DNA of 64,000 bases from Akkermansia muciniphila (GTDB lineage: Bacteria > Verrucomicrobiota > Verrucomicrobiia > Verrucomicrobiales > Akkermansiaceae): the NCBI GenBank assembly GCA_945874895.1, contig CAMCIC010000003.1:186001-250000 (forward strand), given 5' to 3'. The notes under the pieces are model-generated. The model saw nothing but the letters and a program-made list of their open reading frames with translations, searched no databases and had not been told where the DNA came from. A program made the position numbers and the translations under genes. Each line of letters starts with the position of its first letter. Within the stretch, counting starts at the first letter, position 1. This document shows positions 45,563 through 54,334 of this stretch, in pieces.

Positions 45563-46135
45563 TCAGCCGAGTGGTGTCAGACCATGCTCGGTAACGATGC
45601 CGTCCATAGCGATATCGTGTGGTTCGGCCGGGATGTTTTCCAAAAGGTGGGATGCAAATGTCACACCGATCAGATACGGGCGGTGCGTATGGTCGGCGGA
45701 GAGGTATCGATCGTAAAAACCTTTGCCTTTTCCTAAGCGTCGTCCCTTGATGTCAAATGCCACACCTGGGCACAGCATGACGTCGATTTCATTTCGCGGC
45801 ACCAAAAGGGATGCGGAGTGAGGTTCATGCAAATTCCAGCGACCTTTCACGAGCTCTTGGGTGGGATCAACAATGGAGTGGAATGTCATCTCTGAGCCAT
45901 TGATGCGAGGATATGCCCAGAGCCGATCGGCGAGGACTCGGTGCAACGCAGTGAGGTCCGGTTCACCTGGTAGCGGGAAAAAAGTGGCGACACGCTTCCA
46001 ATCGGGATGGGCTGCAAACCATGATTGCAGGTGGAGGAGAATCGCCCGAGAGCAGGCCACGGCATCTGCCTCCATCATGGCGCGGCATTTTCGGCGCAAC
46101 GCGGATTTGATTTCATTGGACGACGGAATTGGCAC
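45563..46135 (-). CDS. 5-formyltetrahydrofolate cyclo-ligase
   Basis: The 190-residue enzyme converts 5-formyl-THF to 5,10-methenyl-THF with ATP. It shows IKSALRRKCRAMM, FFPLPGEPDLTALH and the C-terminal ATP-binding signature PGVAFDIKGRRLGKGKGFYDRYL. The start is GTG (46135). It is divergent from 46160-46765 across 24 bp. Confidence 0.93.
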   Translation of the reverse strand: MPIPSSNEIKSALRRKCRAMMEADAVACSRAILLHLQSWFAAHPDWKRVATFFPLPGEPDLTALHRVLADRLWAYPRINGSEMTFHSIVDPTQELVKGRWNLHEPHSASLLVPRNEIDVMLCPGVAFDIKGRRLGKGKGFYDRYLSADHTHRPYLIGVTFASHLLENIPAEPHDIAMDGIVTEHGLTPLG

Positions 46136-46159
46136 TTGATACTTTTTGGAGTTCGCAAG

Positions 46160-46765
46160 ATGCTAACGCCTGTGAAGTGCGCATGGCAAGGAATCATTGG
46201 GCTTCTGACGCTCTGTGCCGTTCTAGCGGCTCCGGAAGAAAAAAAGCTCGATTACAAATCACCCGTAGTAGGTGCGGGATTGTTCTCGGACAAGCTGGGG
46301 ATGATGGACAAGGAGCGCGAGGAATACGCGATCAATCTCGCGACCTACGCGGGCAATCAGATAGCCGATGCGAAAGGTGCGCCTGCAGCCTTGGCTCAAG
46401 CGCGTCGATTGCTGGCACTCTCTCTTCATTTGGCACCGCGCAATCGCAAAGCAGTGGTGATGAACTACCAGCTCGAGCGCGGCATTTTACCCCTGAAGGT
46501 GGAGGGCGATTACAGTGCCGAGGTCTTGGCTCGTCTGTTGCTGACGCGAGGTCAGTTGTTGATGAAGCAGAGCTCAGAAGAAGATGTTTTGTTAGGCCGT
46601 TGTTTCATCGAGGTCGCCGCGGAAATGGATGCCCGCAACGAGGATGCGGTGTATGCTTCAGAGTTGTTGCGTCTGGACCGCAACAAGGTGTCTTGGGAAA
46701 AGCTGACGGATGTGAAGCCGGTGTCGCCATCCGCCGCAGATCTCCCAACCAATGAGCGACCATGA
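46160..46765 (+). CDS. secreted or anchored helical protein of unknown function
   Basis: The 201-residue protein starts MLTPVKCAWQGIIGLLTLCAVLAAP, a signal peptide or anchor. The mature part is helical and TPR-like (ALAQARRLLALSLHLAPRNRKAVVMNYQLERG; LLTRGQLLMKQSSEEDVLLGRCFIEVA). I do not recognise a family. Its stop overlaps the next start by 4 bp (ATGA), so it is translationally coupled to the cobalamin adenosyltransferase. ATG 46160 is chosen because the longer frame to 46025 lies inside the opposing gene. Confidence 0.65.
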   Translation: MLTPVKCAWQGIIGLLTLCAVLAAPEEKKLDYKSPVVGAGLFSDKLGMMDKEREEYAINLATYAGNQIADAKGAPAALAQARRLLALSLHLAPRNRKAVVMNYQLERGILPLKVEGDYSAEVLARLLLTRGQLLMKQSSEEDVLLGRCFIEVAAEMDARNEDAVYASELLRLDRNKVSWEKLTDVKPVSPSAADLPTNERP

Positions 46766-47280
46766 GTATTATTACCAAGCGGGGAGACGATGGGGAGACG
46801 GATTTGCTTTTCGGTAGGCGCATTCGTAAAACATCAGCGCGCGTTCAGGCGCTGGGCGCGGTTGATGAATTGAATGCTGCGCTTGGTTTGGCGCGAGCCG
46901 CGGGTTTGCGCGAAGAAATCGAATCGATTGTCGATCGAGTGCAAGAAAAACTGGTAGCGGCGATGGGGCAATTGGCCACTCTGCCAGAAGATCGCGCGCG
47001 CTATACCTATGCGGCGATTGGCGCGTCAGATGTGGAGTGGTTGGAACAGGTAGCGAAGCAAATGGAAAGCCGCGGCGTTCGCTTCACCGATTGGGCTCGT
47101 CCTGGTGCGGAGGGCGCGATCGCGAGTGCCGCGCTTGATATGGCTCGCACCGTCGCGCGTCGCGCGGAATGTCAGGCATGGGAGCTCCATGACCAAGGTG
47201 GTGAGGTGAGTGCTGAAGTGCTATTGTTTCTCAATCGGATCTCAGACCTCATGTGGATATTGGCACGCGTCAGCCAGTAA
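46762..47280 (+). CDS. PduO-type cob(I)alamin adenosyltransferase
   Basis: The 172-residue enzyme makes adenosylcobalamin from cob(I)alamin and ATP. The family start IITKRGDDGETDLLFGRRIRKTSARVQALGAVDELNAALG is intact through residue 43, and MARTVARRAECQAWEL with FLNRISDLMWILARVSQ is the typical end. The window has no B12-dependent enzyme to pair it with. It overlaps the preceding gene by ATGA. Confidence 0.93.
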   Translation: MSIITKRGDDGETDLLFGRRIRKTSARVQALGAVDELNAALGLARAAGLREEIESIVDRVQEKLVAAMGQLATLPEDRARYTYAAIGASDVEWLEQVAKQMESRGVRFTDWARPGAEGAIASAALDMARTVARRAECQAWELHDQGGEVSAEVLLFLNRISDLMWILARVSQ

Positions 47281-47462
47281 GCTCTTGTGCCGAAAAAACA
47301 TCGGCGTATCCTCACACGGCGATCCAGTGGGGGAAATGATGTCATGCATGAAATTTCATCGGTCTCGTCGTAGATCCATGGAGATCGGGAGAGTGGAAAC
47401 GATTTGTTCCTGGATCAGATACGGATGATTGCCATCAAGCGTGGCGGGCGAGATCAATACAG

Positions 47463-47568
47463 GCGTTTTTTTACGACGGATTTTACGAATGAAAAGGCGG
47501 GTCAGCAGGAAGGAAAAGAAAGAAGTTTCAGGGGATGGGGATTTTGCAGAGAAAGGCGAGGGGTAACG
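47463..47568 (+). repeat. interspersed repeat, copy B
   Basis: It aligns with 23610-23712 over its whole length with small gaps. Shared blocks are GCGTTTTTT, GACGGATTT-ACG-ATGAAAAGGCG, GAAGGAAAAG and GATGGGGATT. A similar but weaker block (GAATGAAGAGGCGGGTCA) is found at about 51698-51718. Confidence 0.65.
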
Positions 47569-47575
47569 TGCGATT

Positions 47576-47602
47576 CATTCATCCGTAAAATCCATCGTAT
47601 CC
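47576..47602 (-). repeat. inverted partner of the start of repeat copy B
   Basis: CATTCATCCGTAAAATCCATCGTATC reads, inverted, GATACGATGGATTTTACGGATGAATG. It matches TTACGACGGATTTTACGAATGAA at 47471-47493 with few mismatches. Together the arms could fold copy B into a long hairpin. Confidence 0.55.
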
Positions 47603-47675
47603 CGATCCGGCTTCCTAGGCCTCATGTGATTTTTCATTGGTAATTTCGCTCTGAAGGAATTAGGCATCGTATGTC

Positions 47676-48740
47676 ATGGTGCGCACGTTACGAATGGTGG
47701 ATTTTCGCTGTTGGAACACGTTGGCGTTAGAGATGCCGGAATGCGGTGGCGTTTTTGTTGGTCAGAACGCGCAGGGAAAAACCTCGATCCTCGAAGCGGT
47801 ATGCGTGCTGTTGCGTCTGCAATCGCCACGCACGCACAAGCTCCAGGCGTTGGTGCGGTTTTCCCAAGCGGGATTCGGCGTGGCCGGTGAGGCATGGCAG
47901 ATGAATCGCAAAGTCCGCTATGGCAAGGAGGGGTTGCGCTGTGAGGTGGAGGATGAGCTACGCGATGGTTCGAACGCCTATTTGCAGGACGGTGGCTTGG
48001 TGGTGTGGATGGGCAATGAGGATCTGGAACTGGTCCGCGGAGCGGGGGAGACACGTCGACGTTACCTCGATTTCATGGGAATGCAGTGGAAACCAGAATA
48101 TCGTCATCACTGGTCTCGCTATCGAAGAGCGCTGAAAATGAAAAACATGCTGCTGAAGGAGCGTCACATCGATGAACGACAACTTTCAGCTGTGGAGGAA
48201 TTGATGGTTGCGCACGGAGAATCTCTGGCGGATTTGCGCACGGAAATGATCGGTATGTTAGAAAATTGGTGCAAACAATTGCACCAAGAGGTCAGTGGTG
48301 GGATCGAGTCCGTCAGTTTGCTCTATCAGAGCGCGGGAAGTTGCTCGATGCGAGATAGCCTGCGGCAGGCCCGTGAGCGGGAGTGGCGTGTGCGGCAGTC
48401 AGTCATCGGACCGCATCGCGATGATCTGTTGCTCCGTCTCAATGGTTTGTCGGCATCAGAGTTTGCAAGCGAGGGACAGCAGCGGACTCTGGCTCTGGCG
48501 CTCAAGTTGGCCCAAGGTGCGCTCCTGCAGCATGAACGCGCGCGAGTGCCGATTTATTTGTTAGATGACATTTTTGGAGAACTGGATGCAGCAAGGCGCA
48601 ACGCGTTGATGCGGGCGCTGCCAGCACATGCCCAGAAATGGATCACCACTACATCGATGGGTTGGTTGAGTGATCGAGAGGACGCATACCTGAACTTGCC
48701 GCAGTTTCAGGTTGCGGAGGGGAGAGTCTCGCCGCCCTGA
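47676..48740 (+). CDS. recF: DNA replication and repair protein RecF
   Basis: The 354-residue SMC-like ATPase loads RecA at gaps. Walker A is FVGQNAQGKTSILEAV (about 27-42), the signature motif is ASEGQQRTLALALKLAQ and Walker B is PIYLLDDIFGELDAARRNAL. Length is usual. It is not next to dnaA, dnaN or gyrB here. Its last 34 bases overlap the opposing gamma-carbonic-anhydrase gene. Confidence 0.94.
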   Translation: MVRTLRMVDFRCWNTLALEMPECGGVFVGQNAQGKTSILEAVCVLLRLQSPRTHKLQALVRFSQAGFGVAGEAWQMNRKVRYGKEGLRCEVEDELRDGSNAYLQDGGLVVWMGNEDLELVRGAGETRRRYLDFMGMQWKPEYRHHWSRYRRALKMKNMLLKERHIDERQLSAVEELMVAHGESLADLRTEMIGMLENWCKQLHQEVSGGIESVSLLYQSAGSCSMRDSLRQAREREWRVRQSVIGPHRDDLLLRLNGLSASEFASEGQQRTLALALKLAQGALLQHERARVPIYLLDDIFGELDAARRNALMRALPAHAQKWITTTSMGWLSDREDAYLNLPQFQVAEGRVSPP

Positions 48741-49243
48741 CCGAGATACAGTCGCGAGCCTTTTACATACTTCAGCGCCCAATCCTTGATTTTTGACTGC
48801 TCCTCTAACGAAAGAGTTTTCACCACCTTGGCCGGCGAACCAAGCACCAGCGATCCGGGCGGAATGATGGTGTTTCCCGTGACCAGTGCACCGGCGCCGA
48901 TGATCGATCGCTCACCAATGACTGCTCCATCCAAAACGATCGCGCCCATGCCGATGAGCACTTCATCTTGAACCGTGCAGGCATGGAGAATCGCGGAATG
49001 ACCGACTGTCACCAGCTCACCCACATAACAACCGTAATCATCCGCAAGATGGATGACAGCATTGTCCTGCACGTTGGATCGTGGTCCGATGACAATCTGG
49101 TTGATGTCCCCGCGCAGCGTGGCATTGTACCACACGCTGCTCATTTCGTGCATGGTCACGCGCCCGATCACATCGGCACTCGGAGCGATGAAACAGCTTT
49201 CATGAATCTGCGGTTGGTGATGGAGAAAGGGATGGATGGGCAT
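48707..49243 (-). CDS. gamma-carbonic-anhydrase-like hexapeptide protein
   Basis: The 178-residue left-handed beta-helix protein matches the gamma-CA/YrdA family. Zinc ligands are expected at the conserved histidines in NVQDNAVIHLADD, VTVGHSAILHAC; the hexapeptide repeats run through VLIGMGAIVLDGAVIGERSIIGAGALVTG, and GSPAKVVKTL is the usual end. Whether it has carbonic anhydrase activity is not known for most such proteins. ATG 49243 is preferred over TTG 49249. It overlaps the 3' end of recF. Confidence 0.9.
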   Translation of the reverse strand: MPIHPFLHHQPQIHESCFIAPSADVIGRVTMHEMSSVWYNATLRGDINQIVIGPRSNVQDNAVIHLADDYGCYVGELVTVGHSAILHACTVQDEVLIGMGAIVLDGAVIGERSIIGAGALVTGNTIIPPGSLVLGSPAKVVKTLSLEEQSKIKDWALKYVKGSRLYLGQGGETLPSAT

Positions 49244-49320
49244 GTCCAAGGCTACGGTGCAATCGGCGTGGAATCAAGCAGACGATGCAAGGAATCACGG
49301 GTGATCGCGTATGGGAAAGC

Positions 49321-51552
49321 ATGACTTCGGTGGCTCGCGCGATGGTATGGATGATGAGTGTGTTTCAGCTCGTCGGAGCTCCCTTGGACTGGATGGCGCG
49401 ATCCGAGGACGGCACGCAGATGTGGTGGCAGGATGGTGCACCCAAGGTTATGAACTCGGATCAAGCACCAGCGAGTGAGGTCTTGTGCTTCCGCTATGGC
49501 ACCGAGCAGTTTCGCATCGATACGCGAAAGGTGCGGCTGTTGGATGAAAAGTGGGATTGCTCGCTGATGGTCGGTGGACAGCGCTACCAGTGCACCGGAC
49601 GTGCTGAGGTGAAGGATGATTTTTTCCAACCGGTGCGTTTTGTGGAGTGTGGCCAATGGTTTCATCGCGTGGTGATCGATGGTCTGAGATTTGCCGATGC
49701 GCAAGGTCGCGCCTATGATGGGAAAGCTTCTTTGGAAATATCCGTGTGGCCAGATCGTGTGGCGTTTCGGTTACTGTGTGAGGACGCCGTGGAACTGCGG
49801 TTGCAATGCCGTGACAAGTCCGCACAGGGAGAGAAGAGTGTCTCGATCGAAATGGTGGGCGCAGTAGCTGCGGCGATCATCGCCTCCGAGTTGCCGGTGG
49901 TGCGTGACGAGGCACTGGGTTGTCATCACTTGCGTTTGCCTGAAAAAGCGTGGAGCAATGTGGCGGGCACGTATTATCCGCAAGAGCATCTGGATCGGCG
50001 CGATCGCTGGCGTTTCAGTGTGCAGAATGAGGGCGCAACATCCACGGTGGCGCGAGTGATGTTTACGCAAGGGAAGCACTTGCCGATCACGGGCTTCACT
50101 CCGATGATATGCGATGCGGAGGGACGGCCGACGGGGCATTTGCTGCAGATTTCCAAAAATTGGCACCAGCGACCGGAAAAAGGTCACCTGCCGCACGAAG
50201 GCACCTGGTTTCACGGTTGCCTGTGGCTGCGCGTGCCGGCGAAATCCATGCGGGATTTCACCTTGCAGATGGTCTATGCGCGTTATGGCGGTGTGTGCGC
50301 GGCGTCGCATGCGCAGTTGAGTTTGATCGGCTGGGGGCACAATCAACTTTGGCATCAGGTCGCGGTCGGGAGTTTTGGCGAGAGCATTTGCTTCGAGCCT
50401 GGCCGTGTGCAGCGGCGTTGTTTCATCACTGATGTGCGTCCTCTGATGACCCTAGCCCGTGAGCCAAATGCCAAGCCTTGGGGCTGGGCGGGAAATTGCG
50501 GAGGCGGCGATTTTCTTCTGTGGATGGACGAGCACAAACGCTATCAGCCTATGAAAGGCACGCGTAGCACGGTGCGTTCGCACGGCCCCTGTCTCACGGA
50601 CGTGCGCTATGAGGAGGAAAGTTGCGGTGGGGAAATCACTTCGCGGATCGATGTCATAGTGCCAGCGGCGAATGATCATCTGCGCACACTTTTCCGCCTA
50701 CGCTATGATGTGAAAAAAACGATGCATTTTCAGCGTCTGGCGTTTTTTCAGCTTGGTGCGGATTTTTATAATGATACTCCCGCGCAAATGATCGCGCTTG
50801 GTGATGAAAACGGCATGAGAGAGGAGTGGAGCTCGCCTCGCAAGAGTGGTAGCTACGACCGTGTGGCCCTACCGATGACGGGGGAGCAGCCATGGATTTC
50901 GATCCACGGAGTGAATCCGGCCGATCTCCGACAGGGACGAGCTGCCGCGAGTCGCGGGCTGATTGTGCGCTCGTGGCGTGCGGTGCTGGGTGGCAAATCG
51001 GAGGGTCCGCATCTTTCGACTTACTGCTCGGAGTGGAGCGTGGGCAACCATCGCAGTGGCCTAGAATTGTCACCTCCGCCCGGGTTGCGCGAGTTGCAAG
51101 CGGGCGACTTTGTGGAAGCGGAGATCGAACTCGTGGTGTTTCCTTCGGATGCTGCGGCGTATTATGGACCAGATCAGGCGTTTTTATCGATGTTGCAAAG
51201 CGATGCGAATACTTGGCGTCCGGTGCGGCGCGAGGCACATCGGCGTGACTTCGCGGCGAAGGTTGTCAAAGGCGAGCGGATCCAAGGGGAAATCCTGACC
51301 ATCGCTGTCGATGCTGGGCAGCAGGCGCGCGTGGAATTGTCTGGCGGATTCGGTCACGTGCCGATTCGTTTGGTGGGCTTGAAGACTCCCGATCGTCATC
51401 AAGTGCTTGTGAATGATCAGCCGGTGAACGATTGGCAAACGGAGTGGAATGCCGAATTGCTCAGTTGGTGCATCGTTGTGAATGTGAGTTGCCATGCGTC
51501 GCAATCATCGGTGAGTTTGGCTCCGCGCGGCGAGTCGGGGAGGAATCAATGA
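49321..51552 (+). CDS. large secreted or anchored protein of unknown function
   Basis: The protein (743 residues from ATG 49321; 755 from ATG 49285) begins with a hydrophobic segment (VARAMVWMMSVFQLVGAPL). The rest looks beta-rich, with many W, F and C residues (HLPHEGTWFHGCLWLRVP; WGWAGNCGGGDFLLWMDEHKRYQPM; HLSTYCSEWSVGNHRSG), in the manner of carbohydrate-active proteins. I do not recognise a family. No neighbour explains it. The start is uncertain between the two ATGs. Confidence 0.65.
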   Translation: MTSVARAMVWMMSVFQLVGAPLDWMARSEDGTQMWWQDGAPKVMNSDQAPASEVLCFRYGTEQFRIDTRKVRLLDEKWDCSLMVGGQRYQCTGRAEVKDDFFQPVRFVECGQWFHRVVIDGLRFADAQGRAYDGKASLEISVWPDRVAFRLLCEDAVELRLQCRDKSAQGEKSVSIEMVGAVAAAIIASELPVVRDEALGCHHLRLPEKAWSNVAGTYYPQEHLDRRDRWRFSVQNEGATSTVARVMFTQGKHLPITGFTPMICDAEGRPTGHLLQISKNWHQRPEKGHLPHEGTWFHGCLWLRVPAKSMRDFTLQMVYARYGGVCAASHAQLSLIGWGHNQLWHQVAVGSFGESICFEPGRVQRRCFITDVRPLMTLAREPNAKPWGWAGNCGGGDFLLWMDEHKRYQPMKGTRSTVRSHGPCLTDVRYEEESCGGEITSRIDVIVPAANDHLRTLFRLRYDVKKTMHFQRLAFFQLGADFYNDTPAQMIALGDENGMREEWSSPRKSGSYDRVALPMTGEQPWISIHGVNPADLRQGRAAASRGLIVRSWRAVLGGKSEGPHLSTYCSEWSVGNHRSGLELSPPPGLRELQAGDFVEAEIELVVFPSDAAAYYGPDQAFLSMLQSDANTWRPVRREAHRRDFAAKVVKGERIQGEILTIAVDAGQQARVELSGGFGHVPIRLVGLKTPDRHQVLVNDQPVNDWQTEWNAELLSWCIVVNVSCHASQSSVSLAPRGESGRNQ

Positions 51553-51965
51553 TGTGAGGGAGGAGACACGGAGCAGGGTAGATCATGTCAGTAGGTTGAT
51601 TCGTTGAAGTGGATCAGCCGAACTTGTGGATCACTTATCCAGTTCTCGACGATGCTGCGAACTAGTGAGTTGTCAGGGAATTTTCACAAATATGAGGATG
51701 AATGAAGAGGCGGGTCACAGCCAGAACCACGACCGACGGAATCCCCACTGGCTTCGTTTAGGATCATACTTTCTCCCTCCAAGCACGTGCCTTTGCATGT
51801 CATCACTGATGTTGATTGTAGGTCTTATATCGGTATCAAAGATGCCGATATCGTCTTCTGTAATGGCTCAATTTTTCGAGAGCTGAATGCTTTTCACTCG
51901 GATCGAATAAAATCAAGGCTTGCCAGTGATGGAGGATGCTGTGCAGGTTTTGTGCCGCTATTTCC
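51553..51965. other. 413-bp gene-free stretch before prfC
   Basis: No gene is supported. It holds a weak relative of the interspersed repeat (about 51676-51735) and the hairpin at 51827-51851. The repeat relative begins with GGGAATTTTCACAAAT, a 16-mer also present exactly at 35368-35383. Confidence 0.45.
51827..51851 (+). promoter_or_regulatory. hairpin in the prfC leader region
   Basis: ATATCGGTATC (51827-51837) and GATGCCGATAT (51841-51851) pair over 11 bp with one G-U pair around AAA. No T run follows, so it is not a standard terminator. It could be a leader structure or an operator. Confidence 0.35.
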
Positions 51966-53576
51966 ATGTCTGCCACCGATTCCAATCCGCAAGCTCTTGA
52001 AACGTCGCGCCGACGGACCTTTGCCATCATCTCTCACCCAGATGCGGGCAAGACCACCTTGACGGAGAAATTGCTGCTCTACGGCGGTGCCTTGCAGTTG
52101 GCCGGCAGTGTCACGGCGCGGGCCTCGCAGCGCAGCACGACGAGTGACTGGATGGAACTGGAAAAGCAGCGCGGCATTTCCGTTTCCTCGACCGTCCTTC
52201 AGTTCGAATACGGCGGTTGCTGCGTGAATCTGTTGGATACGCCGGGTCACAAAGACTTTTCGGAAGATACCTACCGCGTTCTGACGGCGGTGGACTCGGC
52301 GGTGATGGTGGTGGATGCTGCGAAGGGCATCGAAGCTCAGACATTGAAGTTGTTCGAGGTCTGCCGCAAGCGCGGTGTGCCGATTTTTGTCTTCATCAAC
52401 AAACTCGACCGCCCTTCGCGTCCGCCGTTGGAGTTGATCGATGAACTAGAAAAAGTGTTAGGTCTGGCCCCTGCTCCCATCAACTGGCCGCTGGGCGATG
52501 GTCCTCGCTTCCGCGGGATTTATGATCGAGAAAAACGGGAAGTACACTTGTTCGAGCGCACGGCTCACGGTGCCTATCGTGCTCCCGTCAAAACGGGTGG
52601 CATCGATGATGATGCATTGACTCATACGATCGATGCGGATGTCCTAGAACAAGCGCGTGCCGACATTGAATTGCTGGACGTGGTGACAGAACCGCTCGAT
52701 ATGGAGCAAGTGCTGGATGGCAAACAAATGCCGATTTTCTTTGGTTCTGCGATGAACAACTTCGGTGTGCAATTCATGCTGGATGCCTTTCTTCAACTCG
52801 CCCCACCACCATCACCGCGTCAAGCGCAGGAACGTTTGGTGCAACCGCAGGAAACGAATTTTTCGGGCTTCGTATTTAAGATTCAGGCGAATATGAATCC
52901 GAAGCATCGCGACCGCGCTGCCTACATTCGCATCGTTTCGGGAGCTTTCGAGCGCGATATGAATGTCACCCACACCCGCACCGGTAAAAAAATTCGCCTC
53001 TCCAACAGCCAGCGTCTTTTCGCTCAGGATCGCGAGACGGTAGATACGGCCTATCCGGGCGATGTGGTGGCCTTGGTAGGCAACTATGATTTTCACATCG
53101 GCGACACCCTGGCGATGGAGTCGAACTTGCACTTTGATGAAATCCCGCGCTTTGCACCGGAATGTTTCAGCTATGTGCAATGCATTGGCACGGAAAAATT
53201 CAAGCGCTTCCGCGAAGGTCTGGATCAGTTGCTGAAAGAAGGCTTGGCGCAGCCCTTCGAGATTCCCAGCAGTGTTCAGCGCGTGCCTTTGTTAGGGGCG
53301 GTGGGACCTCTGCAATTTGAGGTATTGCAATATCGGTTGGAAAGCGAATATGGGGCACCCTGTCGCGTGGAGCCATCACCGTGGAACTGCATCCGCTGGG
53401 TGCGGGCAAAAGACGGAAGTCCCATCAAGGAAGAGCCTAAACTGCAAGTTCCTTCGGGTGGGGTGGTCGCGCGGGATGCTCTTGGCCACTGGGTGGTGTT
53501 TCTTTCGGACTCCTGGTTGCTCAAGTTGTTAGAGAGCCGGAACGAGGACTATGAATTCCTCTCCCAGCCTCTCTGA
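51966..53576 (+). CDS. prfC: peptide chain release factor 3
   Basis: The 536-residue GTPase recycles release factors RF1 and RF2 from the ribosome. G-motifs are AIISHPDAGKTTLTEKLLLYGG, DTPGHKDFSEDTYRVLTAVD and FINKLDRP, and RF3-type features include WMELEKQRGISVSSTVLQF. The C-terminal domain VGPLQFEVLQYRLESEYGAP is typical. ATG 51966 matches family length. No SD motif precedes it. Confidence 0.95.
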   Translation: MSATDSNPQALETSRRRTFAIISHPDAGKTTLTEKLLLYGGALQLAGSVTARASQRSTTSDWMELEKQRGISVSSTVLQFEYGGCCVNLLDTPGHKDFSEDTYRVLTAVDSAVMVVDAAKGIEAQTLKLFEVCRKRGVPIFVFINKLDRPSRPPLELIDELEKVLGLAPAPINWPLGDGPRFRGIYDREKREVHLFERTAHGAYRAPVKTGGIDDDALTHTIDADVLEQARADIELLDVVTEPLDMEQVLDGKQMPIFFGSAMNNFGVQFMLDAFLQLAPPPSPRQAQERLVQPQETNFSGFVFKIQANMNPKHRDRAAYIRIVSGAFERDMNVTHTRTGKKIRLSNSQRLFAQDRETVDTAYPGDVVALVGNYDFHIGDTLAMESNLHFDEIPRFAPECFSYVQCIGTEKFKRFREGLDQLLKEGLAQPFEIPSSVQRVPLLGAVGPLQFEVLQYRLESEYGAPCRVEPSPWNCIRWVRAKDGSPIKEEPKLQVPSGGVVARDALGHWVVFLSDSWLLKLLESRNEDYEFLSQPL

Positions 53577-53614
53577 TGAATGCTCTCCCTGAGTTGGATG
53601 GGGTCTGTATGCCA

Positions 53615-53645
53615 TAAAAAAAGCGCGACCCTGAGGTCGCGCTTT
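53615..53645 (-). terminator. rho-independent terminator of rplI
   Basis: AAAGCGCGACC (53620-53630) and GGTCGCGCTTT (53635-53645) pair over 11 bp with loop CTGA. The preceding A run (53615-53622) gives the T run on the minus strand. It stands 22 bp after the rplI stop. Confidence 0.85.
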
Positions 53646-53667
53646 GCGAGGAACTTGTGTGAGCGAA

Positions 53668-54150
53668 TTATTCCGCGGACTCTTCCTCTTTGTCTTCTTT
53701 GGGAGCCACCACGTTGATGGTGAGGATGGTCGATACTTGCGGGTGCACGCGCACATTGACATCACTCTTGCCAGATTTTTTGATGGGTTTTTCCAATTCG
53801 ATGCCATGGCGATCGATGACGATACCAGCGGCTTCCAATTCACGGTGAATGTCGATGGAGGTAACGGAACCGAAAGCCTTGCCGTCTTGACCGATTTCCA
53901 ATGTGAACTTGGGACGCAGCTTGGCGATCTTGGCAGCAACTTCTTGAGCGGCTGTCAGTTCTTCCGCTTCACGTTGTGCTCGCACAGCTTTCAGGGCATT
54001 GACATGGCGCAGGTTGGAACGGGTGGCTTCGAAAGCCTTGCCTTGTGGGATGAGGAAATTGCGGGCGTAGCCGGCGCGTACTTTGACGACATCCGATTCG
54101 GCGCCGAGACCTTCGATTTTTTCTTTGAGAATCACTTGTGCTGTAGCCAT
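53668..54150 (-). CDS. rplI: 50S ribosomal protein L9
   Basis: The 160-residue protein has the L9 N-terminal domain (AQVILKEKIEGLGAESDVVKVRAGYARNFLIPQGKA), the long linking helix (NALKAVRAQREAEELTAAQEVA) and the C-terminal domain with FGSVTSIDI. An acidic tail follows (KEDKEEESAE). ATG 54150 is the family start. It carries its own terminator and no companion S6 or S18 gene. Confidence 0.96.
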   Translation of the reverse strand: MATAQVILKEKIEGLGAESDVVKVRAGYARNFLIPQGKAFEATRSNLRHVNALKAVRAQREAEELTAAQEVAAKIAKLRPKFTLEIGQDGKAFGSVTSIDIHRELEAAGIVIDRHGIELEKPIKKSGKSDVNVRVHPQVSTILTINVVAPKEDKEEESAE

Positions 54151-54334
54151 GACGTAAAAAATTGCTGTTGCGGGGGGCGGAACTTGTGCGAAAGCGGCTG
54201 GCGAGTCAAGAAATAATTTTCGCGAAAGGGAGATTCCTCGATTTTTCCTTGGCCATCGGTCAACTCGCGTCAAATGCGGGATCACGGTCGATTTCCTCGA
54301 AATGCCTTGACCGTAAGAGAGGGAGAGCCTACGC

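Larger units (their letters stand above)
47281..47675. other. 395-bp gene-free stretch with an interspersed repeat
   Basis: No gene is supported here. The stretch contains repeat copy B (47463-47568) and the inverted partner at 47576-47602. The remainder shows no recognisable motif. A terminator for the cobalamin gene was not seen. Confidence 0.5.

Noticed and set aside
51787-52062. A 91-residue plus-strand frame overlapping the start of prfC
   Set aside because: No homologous pattern; overlaps prfC by almost 100 bp in another frame, so I treat 51553-51965 as gene-free.
53644-54216. A 190-residue plus-strand frame over rplI
   Set aside because: Antisense to rplI and spanning its terminator; Phe/Gly/Asp-rich and without motifs.
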